From assembly GCA_036023115.1 (NCBI GenBank), contig JAYKKT010000091.1:29516001-29580000 (forward strand): 64,000 bases of DNA, read 5' to 3'. Each line of letters begins with the position of its first letter. The first letter of the stretch is position 1. Position numbers and translations under genes: made by a program. The notes under the pieces are model-generated. The model was not told the DNA's origin and did no database searches. It saw only the letters and a list, made by a program, of their open reading frames with translations. The stretch comes from Brasenia schreberi (lineage: Eukaryota > Streptophyta > Magnoliopsida > Nymphaeales > Cabombaceae). Positions 1 through 9,539 of this stretch are shown piece after piece.

Positions 1-1800
1 GAGATCAAGTGGTCACTAGTTACTTTGTAATTTACATGAAGAACCAATTATCTCAAGCACTTTCATCTAGGCCTTAACCTATTTAAATGTGGGTGTACTA
101 TGAGGAGGTTTTAACATCCTGCATGTGCTTTTTAATGTAAATTCATCAACACCGTCAGGAGGCCGCCCATGCCTTATTATCTGGCCACCTATGCCTTGTC
201 ATCATGTGCTAGGTCATTGATACTAGAATTGTAGGCCTAGACCCACATGAGCTTGTAATGGTAGTTATGAAAAACCATGGTTCAGTGTTTGATTCATAAG
301 TACTGATACTTGGGTTAGCAACACTAGAGAGAAGGATGCATTTGGGTTTTGGTGTGAAGACTCTAGCTTCAGTTCCTCTGGCCCACCTCCCCTGCTACCA
401 AAGTTTATGCCTCTCAATGGTACCACAGTTTCACGCTAATGACGAGTTTTGTATTTGATGCATAAAAGAACTTGGAATTGTTAGTACCAAAATTCAAAGT
501 CCAATCCCCTAGAATCTTGTATCAAACACAACCTAATACAATACATCATCAATAATTAGTTGCCACTGGCATTCACCACTACCACCCACCATATTAGCAA
601 TTGACCAAAGCTCGACTATATGAGTCTAATATCTTGATCTAAGAAAGGATTAGACACCAACTTCATTATACATGCCTGGTTAAAGAAATGATCTTTGATA
701 TTAAGGCTACCAACCATTTTCGGTCGACATATAATATTTCAATCTATGTCACATGCTAACGATGACCCCATATGATATTTCATTGGATTAAGTTGATGTT
801 ATCCATGTATTCTTAAGGTAGAAATGTAACATGCATCATGTATATAGGAATTGCTTAGATGATAGATTGTGTTAATATGGTATGACCAGCCATTGGAGGG
901 GTATTTTTCAACCCACCAATCTTCTTTTTTTGATCTTTTCAATCATATAATTAAATTAATTGCTTCAAGAGGAAAAATAATCTATGAGAATGCCCAAGTC
1001 AGTCCCTAAACCATCAATTACATGAAGACCAATTTTTGCTCACATCTGTGCAAGGTTCGTCTACGTGGCATTGATGCAGGTCGTGTCATGGTCATGTTTC
1101 CTCCGAGTGTGACACGACTTTCATTGACCCAACCATACTTTAAACAAACATTAAAGTTGAAACATTGATACGAAAATTGGGTGGCTTTCATTGACCCGAC
1201 TATACCTTACTTTGTATAAGGTGTGTGAGTTTCAAGGGATTTGCTTGTATATTCCACTATTAGGTAGCATAACTTTGGTCCGTCAAGAATTTCCCCTTTT
1301 AGGGAATTATGACAAGCAATAATTAGATAGTGTATTGCTATGCAATACACATCGATTATGATATACACAAATTTGAGACTCGATCCTTGTGTTACTCTCT
1401 AGTCCTTTCATCATTCTAAGAGTTGTAGAGGTGAAAGTGAGCTACTTGAGCTTTATTTATCTAAGCTAATGTGGGGGAGGTAATGCTGACAGGGTGGATG
1501 ATGTGGTAGGTAATTACTCACGTAGCGGTTGATGTGATACTTTAATCAACTAATATAAGTTAACGTTACATGTAACTTGGCCACTGACTTGGCAATTGAT
1601 ACACCACATCAGATTAAGAGTAACAATATTAGACATTAATCACTAATTTGATTAATAGTGAAGACCACATTATACCTTAAAGAACTTTGCAAATTACATA
1701 AATCAAAATGAAATATTGTCAGGCAGGGAGTGATAGCACCCTACCGTTGAGCTACCGCTATGGGCAGGCAGGGAATTTATGAATTAAAACGTCAAAAGCA
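1..1800. other. AT-rich intergenic sequence, no gene seen
   Basis: No long reading frame, known protein motif or repeat boundary was recognised. Near 1721-1770 the minus strand carries a short tRNA-like internal promoter motif, treated as a finding. The stretch is probably the upstream flank of the PCF11-like exon. Confidence 0.5.
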
Positions 1801-1822
1801 AAGTTTAATTTCTCTTTTCTAT

Positions 1823-1829
1823 TATAAAA
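1823..1829 (+). promoter_or_regulatory. TATA box of the PCF11-like exon
   Basis: A perfect TATAAAA lies about 280 bases before the first useful ATG (2104) of the PCF11-like exon, so transcription would start near 1855. The leader of about 250 bases is rich in GA and CT runs, as is common in plant 5' leaders. Assignment rests on sequence and position only. Confidence 0.5.
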
Positions 1830-2103
1830 GGGAATTCGTTATCCCCTCTTTACAGGAGCTGCGATATAAGTAGAAACAATGAGATTACAAAGCCACGAGG
1901 CACAACAACACGCGCCTAGCGCCTTCTTCCATCAAATCCATGTGCTCCCAATGAAAAATCCCCCACTCCCCAAAAGAATTGCCCCGTTGCCTAAAAGAAA
2001 GAAATCCCTCTCCGGGAGAGTGAGTGTGAGAGAGAGAGACCTTGTTTCTGTGCAGAGAGCAACGCAAGAACGATGGTGGTTGTGTATAGGGGAGGGTTTG
2101 TTC

Positions 2104-2483
2104 ATGGAAGAAGCGAAGCAAAAATCTAGGGCATCGAATTCCGTCAAGAATAATGGAGGATTCATTATGGAGAGGCAACCGAACAGCATGACAGAAAGGG
2201 GTCGGAGTTCCCCTCTTCTGCCGTCGCCCCAATTACTCCTCTCCCTTCTTCTTCTTCTTCCCTTCTTGATCGATTTAGGGTCTCCTTGAGGGAGAGGGAA
2301 GAGGAGTTGGGTGTTTCTACGGATGGACCTAGCCGAGAAGAGATCGTCGGTCTTTACCAGGAGGCGCTCGCGGAGCTCGCTTTCAACTCGAAGCCAATCA
2401 TCACGGATCTCACCATCATCGCGGGAGAGCAGGTGACTTTTGGGAAGGGGATTGCCGCGGTCATCTGCTCCCGGATTGTGCAG
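2104..2483 (+). pseudogene. PCF11: First exon of a PCF11/PCFS4-like mRNA cleavage and polyadenylation factor, orphaned and frame-disrupted
   Basis: PCF11 proteins bind the RNA polymerase II C-terminal domain through an N-terminal CID domain and act in mRNA 3'-end processing in the nucleus. From 2286 the frame reads REREEELG, then [15 protein letters not shown] and [17 protein letters not shown], the signature start of the plant PCF11/PCFS CID. The exon ends at 2483 with a clean donor (cag|gtaaag) after ICSRIVQ, matching the known family break inside the CID. Two problems are visible. The CID frame runs upstream through a serine stretch and LLDRF to a TAA near 2147 without any ATG. The only good ATGs (2104, 2164) are in another frame that ends at the TGA at 2287. 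The switch point is a CTT/TTC repeat near 2240-2265. Also, no second CID exon occurs anywhere in the next 61 kb. It may be a truncated gene copy; a sequencing slip in the repeat plus an enormous intron is less likely. Confidence 0.72.
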
Positions 2484-3344
2484 GTAAAGCGTTTCTGTTG
2501 CTGATATGTGGATTTGGGTTGTAGGGTTTAGATGTCCCGTACTCGACTTTTGCTCTTTACGTCTTTTACTTTTTCTCGGGTGTACTTTGGTTATGTTGTT
2601 CCCTGATTGAAGTGGAAAGAAATCTTTCTTCTCGTCCCTCTCCTCTTTCTTTGGTCGCTAGGTGGTTCCCCCGTGGAATTTTCTCGGCCGTTCGACTTTT
2701 TTATTGCTTATAGCTAAACAGCCATCCTTGTAGAATCTGAAAGACAAAAGAATGGATGGGCAGTGGTTGGACCAAACATGCTCTAAATAAGGTTCTTGTT
2801 TTGCTTATCTCCTCGCCGAAGCAAATGAAAATCCTTCAATTTTTCTCTTTGGTATGTAAAAGGTAGAAAGAAAGTAACGGCACAGTCGTTCTATGGATCA
2901 TTTTTGAGAACCTTGAAACTTCCTTTTGGCGACAATTGGATTCGTGGGTTTGGCCGGATGACATGTTTTAAGCCTCTCTGACTTTCATCCCGCTCGATGA
3001 TAAATCCGTAGCGAGATATTTTCCTGATTTTGTTGTTATGAACTTAAATATGTGCTTTTAACCTGCATACCCCCATGGCCAGTACAAGATAAATGTAGTT
3101 GTGATGTTCAGGTAGTGTCAGTGTCTGCCATATCTTATTGCGCTGACCAGCTCAGAAAGTGGTTGAATTGTAAAGTCCTTTCTTTCTGTGTCTGAAACTA
3201 TTGAGACGCTTCAATTTGCTTCCTTTAATGTTTGAAGCCGAGTGATCAAGTGTTAATAAGCGCTCAAGTGCTGGACTTTAGCGCATATCTTACTAAAGAT
3301 AGGGACGACTTTAGTGGGCATGCTTTATGAAATGAAAACTCCAG
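2484..3344 (+). other. Start of the intron after the PCF11-like exon
   Basis: The sequence follows a consensus donor and is T-rich, like a plant intron. No acceptor followed by CID-like coding was found before it meets the copia element near 3345. It contains no gene that I recognise. Confidence 0.45.
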
Positions 3345-5450
3345 GTGAGGGATGTATAAATGTGTGGGCCGTTTGTAGTTCATAAATAGCTTTATTAGCT
3401 TTATTTAGCTCGCACACTTTGTTTTCAGATGTTCTTATACTCATTCGTGGAGGTAGTTCCATGTATACTTCTTCGTTAAGTCTCTTTGTAAGAAAGCATT
3501 TTTCACATCTAGCTTCCATACATCTCATCTCAAGTTCACCGCCATACTAAGAAGTATTTGTATGGAAGTAAGTGTAGCTACGGGTGCAAATATTTCAGTG
3601 TAGTCAATACCATATGACTGACTATATCCTTTAGCAACTAATCTTGCTTTATATCTTTCTTTGGTTTCATCTGCCTTATATTTAATAGTGAATACCTACT
3701 TCATCCTACAATATTCCTGTCAGGAGATAGTTTTGTGATGGTCCAGGTGTTATTTTTCACAAGGGGGCATTCAATTCCTCCTCTATTGCAACTTTCAGAA
3801 CACTTGTTTGCTTCAAATGTTGTAGGAATTTTATATTTCTCATCATTCATAACAAACAAAATGTTGATAATTCTTAGAAGTATTATCATATGAGACACAA
3901 TCAGAGATAGGATACCGTGCACAAGTGCGTTTACCTTTGCGAATGGCAATAGGAATCTCCAGGTCTTCTTCCACTTGTAATTGAGGATATGAGTAAGGGA
4001 AAATATCTTTGACAATTGGTTCTACTTGAGAGTAAACAAACTTCCTCGGTCCTCTCTTGTACATCAGGATCTCTTTTGATTCATTGGCCTTCTTTCTATA
4101 ATCATAACGTTATACTCCCCCTCACTAGGAATTAGTGGAAGGACATAAGGAATATTATGTTGAGATGTAGTTGACTCCCCTTAAGAAGAATAATAGGGAG
4201 TATATTCTGAGAATGTGACATCTATGGAAACATATAATTTTTTAAGATAGGGGTCATAGCATTTATAGTCCTTTTTAGAGTTTGAATAGCCGAGAAAAAT
4301 GCACTTCACGGACCTTGCATCAAGTTTATCACGTCTAGGTAGATGAATATGCACAAAACAGGTACAACCAAAGATACGAGGAACTATATGAAAGGGTTTC
4401 GATTTCTTATCGAGACATTTCATTGGACTTTCACCCTTGAGTGCACTATTGGGCATTCTATTGATTAGGTGAACAACAATAAGAATAACTTCTCCTCAAT
4501 AGAATTGAAGGACATTATTTTGAAATAATAGTGTTCTACATACCTCCAGAATATGACGATTTTTCCTTTCAGCAATGTCATTTTGCTGAGGTGTATAAGA
4601 GCAGGAAGTCTGATGAATAATACCATGTGTATGTAGATACTCTTATAACTGTTTGCCAATGTATTATCTCCCATTATCTAAACGAAAAATTTTCACGAAT
4701 GCTTGAGTAAGAATAAATTTATGCACAATGGGAAAGATAGAAAAAACTTTAGATTTAGATTTTATTAAATAAACGATTGTAAGACGTGTACAATCATCAA
4801 TAAAGGAGACAATATTTCTAACTGTACAATGACGTAACTGGACTGAGACCCCATGTATCAGAATGAAGGAACTCAAAAGGTTGAGATCGCCTAGAGTCAC
4901 TTAAAAGATAAGGGGCTTTTTGGTGTTTCCCAAGTTGACAGACTTCACATTCAAAATGAGGTTTATTGGACTTGACTCTAAGATGACGTAGAACATATTG
5001 AAGTTTCAACACAGGTAAATGACCAAGACGACAATGCCAAAGATGAATTGCTGCATCCTGAACAGTTGCGACTGAAGCACTATAAGAAGTAGTAGGTAGA
5101 GAGTGATCTTCCAGAATGTATAAGCCCCTTTGTAGTTTATCATGACCAAAGATTTTTCCCATCTTCATATCCTGAAACACACATCCAGTAGGATTAAAGG
5201 TTATACTACAGTTCATAGTACAAGTTAATGAACTTACTAAAAGTAGATTTATAAGAAAATTGGGAACATCATATACTGATTTTAGGTCTGAAAAATATGT
5301 GGAAACACTTCTCTGTCCAATCATATAAGAGTAAGAACCATCTGCTAATCTGCTAACTTAATCGGCTAACTTAATCGGCTCCTATTTTTGAAAAGAAAAA
5401 TATGATAACTCTCCTACCATGTGGTCTATAGCACCTGAATCGATTATCAA
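3345..5450 (-). pseudogene. Copia pol relic: protease, integrase, partial reverse transcriptase
   Basis: Near 5440-5400 the minus strand encodes DSGAIDHM, the aspartic protease active-site region. From 5324 to 4818 comes the pre-integrase zinc region (LWHCRLGHL then CEVCQLGKHQK) and the integrase start (FEFLHSDTWG). Integrase core follows at about 4900-4460 (FIDDCTRLTIVYLIK, then YTPQQND). Further on are MPNSALKGESPMKCL and the C-terminal integrase linker (FGCTCFVHIHLPRRDKLDARS) at 4456-4181. Reverse transcriptase is reached only at its first third, with EVYMELPP near 3470-3440. Multiple stops and frameshifts break it into at least six pieces, so it is dead. Confidence 0.85.
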
Positions 5451-5506
5451 AGTTTTTGAATTAGAGTGAGAAAAGTTGTTACCCTTCACAATATGAGTCG
5501 CCTGTG

Positions 5507-6474
5507 CTACTGTAGCCTGAGACGAAGATGGTGGAGATTGTTTCCAACAATTTTTAGGCCCTCTATCCTTTTAATAATCTCTTCCATTCCATCTGTACTG
5601 GGAGTTGAATTTTTTGCAGCATGAACAAAGTGGTTGCGATTTCTATAATAATCAGGTCTGCCATGTAATTCCCAACAATTTTCTCTAGAATGCCTTGATT
5701 TGCTACAGTGTGAACATACAAGTTTTTCTTTCTCATCAGAATGAAATCTACCACGTCCACGTCCACATCCACAACTCTGTTGTCCACCTCTTGCAGGATA
5801 GTGTGAATTGTCTCCCCTTACTTGAAGTGCATGTTGGTCTGTAACAGGAATGTTATCCTTCTTAAGATTTCTGCGATCTTCTTCCCTGATTAATAAAGAG
5901 TATACTGTGCCCAGTGAAGGAAGTTCTTCTCTGCCAAATATATTGAGTTTTATTGACTCAAATTCTGGATTTACACCACACAATAGGTCAAATACTTTCT
6001 TCTTTTCAATTTCAACATTTCTTTCCACTTTATATTAGTGTAATAAATAAATTTTTCCTAGAGTCCTCGAAGATCTGCATAATACTCACTTATAGAACGA
6101 GTTCCTTGTTTACATTTTTTGATCTTTTCCAAAATCTTGTACTCTTTTGCCACATTCTTTTTTTTTGGAGTAAGTTTCAGAGATTGCACACCAAATTTCA
6201 TGAGCAGATTCAAGAAACATAAAAGTTTTTGCAATTGATGAGATCATAGATTGAAGTAACCAAGATGATATTAGTGCATCTTTCCTTCTCCAAACAGGAT
6301 ATTGAGTATCATGTATATCTGGGTGTTTGACCCATTAGGTGAACCCATCTCCCCCTAGCTATAACAGCCAGTTCCACAGACCTTGACCACTCCAGGTAGT
6401 ATCTACCATCTAACTTCGTTGTTGTAATCTAAAATTTTTTTGCTTTTTCATTCATGGCATGTTCTGATATCACG
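5507..6474 (-). pseudogene. Copia gag (UBN2-type) with CCHC zinc knuckle, broken
   Basis: Gag forms the particle and binds element RNA. Just after the primer site a short frame reads KLDGRYYLEWSRSVELAV, the typical start of copia UBN2 gag, but a stop precedes it. The clean frame from 6028 carries FDLLCGVNPEFESIK in the mid-gag region and a zinc knuckle CSHCSKSRHSRENC at 5716-5675 (C-x2-C-x4-H-x4-C spacing), followed by WELHGRP. A basic glycine/arginine tract precedes the knuckle. Several frameshifts separate the N-terminal part from this frame. The product would not be functional. Confidence 0.8.
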
Positions 6475-6476
6475 AA

Positions 6477-6748
6477 TGGAGTTTCAACCCCCTTGCCTTT
6501 ACTTGCCATATATATTCAATTTCAAATAAAAGTACCAGTAGTAATCAATTTAACTTCAACACATATAATTTGATTTAAACAACAATACAAAGAATCGACC
6601 TTCTACAGGAGTATAGTCTGATTAGAACTACAAAGTGAAGAATCAACCTTCATATAAACAACTTTCATAGATTGCAATCTTCCAAGTGCATCAATAGGTA
6701 ATGGCAGAATTAGTCTACCTTCATTTCTCAATAAACAAATCTGCAACA
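6477..6748 (-). repeat. 5' LTR of the copia element
   Basis: Read on the minus strand it begins TGTTGCAG and ends CTCCA, giving TG...CA ends and about 272 bp. It is followed after a few bases by a mutated initiator-Met tRNA primer site (TGATATCAGAACATG). No second copy is present because the 3' end of the element is lost, so the ends rest on these signals only. Confidence 0.5.
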
Positions 6749-6753
6749 GGGAG

Positions 6754-8322
6754 CAGTGTTGTCTGACGCGTATCGTATCGTGTATCGCTGGGCTCCACGA
6801 TACGGGCGTATCGTATCGTATCGTTCTTTAATATTAAAATAATGCAAAAATTAATTAAAAATTAATAAAAATTAGTAAAAAATCAAGAAAAATCTGATAA
6901 TTGCTTTAAATTCATATAATGTAAGTTTAGTACAGATTGAGCATTCAACATTGAACAATTGCATCCAAATTTACATATTTTGAATCCAAAAAATAAAATA
7001 CAAACATAGTTTATAATACACTACAGTTACATATAATGTTACATTTTACAAATTTTAATCAGGATTATCAACTAAATAATCTTCATCTTTTCCTTGTTGC
7101 AGATCCTCATCATCATCAGCCACGCCCACACCTTCTTCTTCAAAATCAAATTCTTCATCTCCATAATGTTGTTGCGCTCCTTCCAAATTAATCCAGGCAA
7201 CGTCTTCTTCTGTTAGGAGGGCATTTTCTTTAGTGTCTTCCATAACCCAATCTTCTAATATATCAAAATTATCCAAACTTATTGGACCGAACTGACTTTC
7301 TTCTCTATTTACTTTTTTTAATTGCCTACGACACAAACAAAGATAAACAATTAGTAAGTAATATTAACAATTGAAAACTGAAGTTAAATAATATTGAATT
7401 GAAAATTTGAAAGTAATACAACATTACCTTTCACGAAGGCGCATGTTACAACGAATATAAACCAAATCATTAAGCCTTTTGTGTTCCAACCTGTTGCGCT
7501 TTTTTGTATGGATGTGTTAAAAAACACTCCAATTTCTTTCACAACCTGTTGCACTACAGATTTGGCTTAAGACTTTAACTGCAAAATCTCTAAGGTTTGG
7601 ACAATCACTTCTAAACTTGTTTCACCAAACATCTGTAAAAAAAATATAAACATTAGAGACATAATAATCCACAGTAATGTAAGATGCAACTTAAATATGA
7701 AAATAAACAATGTACCTGGACGCATCGTAGAGCGGTTGCGAATTGCAACAGGCAAACCCATCAAGTGAAGAGCATTATCATATATCTCCATCTCTCGATG
7801 TATCGCATCTACTATGCTCTCATCAGGGACTAATCTGTCGATGCATTCAATGATTCCTCGATTAACCTCACCGTCCATTTTGAAGGTTGTTGAGTACCTC
7901 AATGATGGGTTTAGATAGTAGGTTGCTGCATGAATAGGCTGATGCAATTGTTTATTCCATCTACTATCAATTATTTTTCACAGGGGCACATAATCTTTTT
8001 TTTTTCCATTAAAGTTATTTCTGATCGCTTCTTTTGCCCTGTTCATGGCTTCATAAAGGTAGCTCATAGATGGTTTCTCCTCGCTGTTAGTCAATCTCAA
8101 AACTTTCACTAAAGGACAAGTAATTTTCAATAATCTGATACATGCATTCCAAAATGAACTTCTAAAAACCGTTTCTGCAATCTCATTTAACTTTCTGTTC
8201 CTTCTGTTTTGAGACAACTCTGCAAATTGTTGCCACTCATTTGAGGAGAACATTCTCTTTAAAGTTTGCTTCTGTCTCACAATACTCTGTACAGATAATA
8301 TTGTAATTGGTTTTGAAATGTT
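6754..8322 (-). mobile_element. hAT DNA transposon, 5'-truncated
   Basis: A terminal-repeat-like end CAGTGTTGTC starts at 6754, followed by subterminal repeats of a TATCGTATCG motif (6770-6825), a usual feature of hAT ends. The transposase reads towards this end on the minus strand. The opposite end, with the N-terminal half of the transposase and the second inverted repeat, is missing where the sequence abruptly becomes a gypsy LTR near 8303-8323. Confidence 0.78.
7055..8310 (-). pseudogene. hAT transposase C-terminal half, broken
   Basis: hAT transposases cut and paste the element and dimerise through a C-terminal hATC domain. On the minus strand SIVRQKQTLKRMFSSNEW (near 8280) starts the recognisable part, followed by CPLVKVLRLTN, EEKPSMSYLYEAMNRAKEAI and, after a frame break, YYLNPSLRY and the GEVNRGIIECIDRL region. 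The hATC dimerisation block lies at about 7610-7430 (ATGCERNWSVF, then HTKKRNRLEHKRLNDLVY). One glutamate codon there has become TAA. The acidic tail with PISLDNFDILEDWVME runs to 7055. The N-terminal zinc finger and first catalytic part are absent. Extra intron-like sequence and frameshifts occur near 7700-7630 and 7430-7340. Confidence 0.85.
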
Positions 8323-9154
8323 GTTTAAATATTGTGTGGATATGAGTTTGATTTTGGATATTCGTGGATCTGGATATGATTTGTGAATGTGATGAACTGT
8401 AATTGGTTTTAGAAATGTAATGATGTGTGAATATACAAGCCGTACTTGTGTGGTTTGTGTGAAGTCTCTAGAGACTTGCAGGTCTCTCGGGCGATCCGGC
8501 TTGGGGCGAATATAGGGTGTGTTCTCGAGCACTCTGCCGTGAGAGTCGGCGTGGTTACTGTCATGGACGGGGTTACCGAGGTCACGTTAGGGAGAGCCGG
8601 ACGACTCCCATGGCCTTTGGGGCAGACATAATATGGGTTGTAATTATCGAAACTAATGATGTGTGTGCGTGTGTGTGAGTGTATGCTTATGAATTTGAGA
8701 TCATGATTTAAAGGTAAATGTGTTTTGCTATGAAATGGTTGCGAACTATGCATGTTTTTAGTATGTTTTCTGTTTAAAGATGCTTAACCTCCCTACTGAG
8801 CTATGTATAGGAGCTCACCTTATTGTTTTACAGCTCATCCTGAAGCTAATACTTCGAAGGCACACGGAGTAGAGTAGGAGTTTGATAGAGCAACATTTTT
8901 ATTTTAGATGGTATGATAAGTGTTGAATAATTTAGAAAGTTTTTTATTTGGGGTTATTGTTAGGTGGGCTCCGCACCATTTTGGACGTGTTGTTTAAAAC
9001 TTCGATATGAATATTTATTTCAATTAGATATTTCTTGAGTTTGAATTAAATTAGTATTGTATTTGGTTACTGCTCACCATCACGCCCGCGTGAGAAGCGG
9101 CCACGTGGCATCAGCTTGGGTCGGGTCGTGGTCGCGACTCGAGCGGGTGTGACA
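8323..9154 (+). repeat. 5' LTR, 3' part only
   Basis: It aligns to the last 832 bases of the 3' LTR with no net insertion or deletion. The first 907 bases of the LTR, including its TG start, are missing. It ends in GTGTGACA just before the primer site. Confidence 0.85.
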
Positions 9155-9157
9155 ACT

Positions 9158-9170
9158 TGGTATCAGAGCC
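9158..9170 (+). other. Primer binding site for initiator-Met tRNA
   Basis: TGGTATCAGAGCC lies three bases after the LTR end and is complementary to the 3' end of plant initiator methionine tRNA, the usual primer of this clade. Confidence 0.85.
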
Positions 9171-9539
9171 TACGGTTATTAAAGTATATTTAATAGCGAG
9201 TTAATTGTTGAGATATAATATCATATTATGTGTGTGACTCATGAGGATTGGATTTTAATTTAAATCTAAGCTCTATGGGTGATGATAATGAGGAAATACC
9301 ATCATGTGGATTAGTTGATCTAGTCGAGACGACACAAGTGACATATGGTGTCACCACATATTGTACTTTTATAAGGTGATGAAGATACTGGAATACATTA
9401 TTTTATCACCCACTTATATTACTCGTACAACTTTGGAGTTGAAATTATTGAATGGATTTTCTATATGTTTCTCTAAATGATGATGTTATTGTATGACATC
9501 GGATTTTGCGAAATTGTTATGTGATAGTTGGTGATCATG

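Larger units (their letters stand above)
3345..6748 (-). mobile_element. Ty1/copia LTR retrotransposon, 3'-truncated
   Basis: On the minus strand the order is 5' LTR (6748-6477), primer site (about 6475-6457), gag, protease, integrase and partial reverse transcriptase, which is the copia order. The element stops inside reverse transcriptase near 3345, so RNase H and the 3' LTR are missing. The coding is split over many frames with stops. Five bases (6749-6753) separate the LTR end from the terminal inverted repeat of the adjacent hAT element, which is the size of a copia target duplication. Confidence 0.85.

Noticed and set aside
1879..2289. Plus-strand frame of 136 codons over the PCF11-like leader
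   Set aside because: It covers leader sequence and an out-of-frame reading of the exon; the CID is in another frame. Only its ATGs at 2104 and 2164 are considered possible starts.
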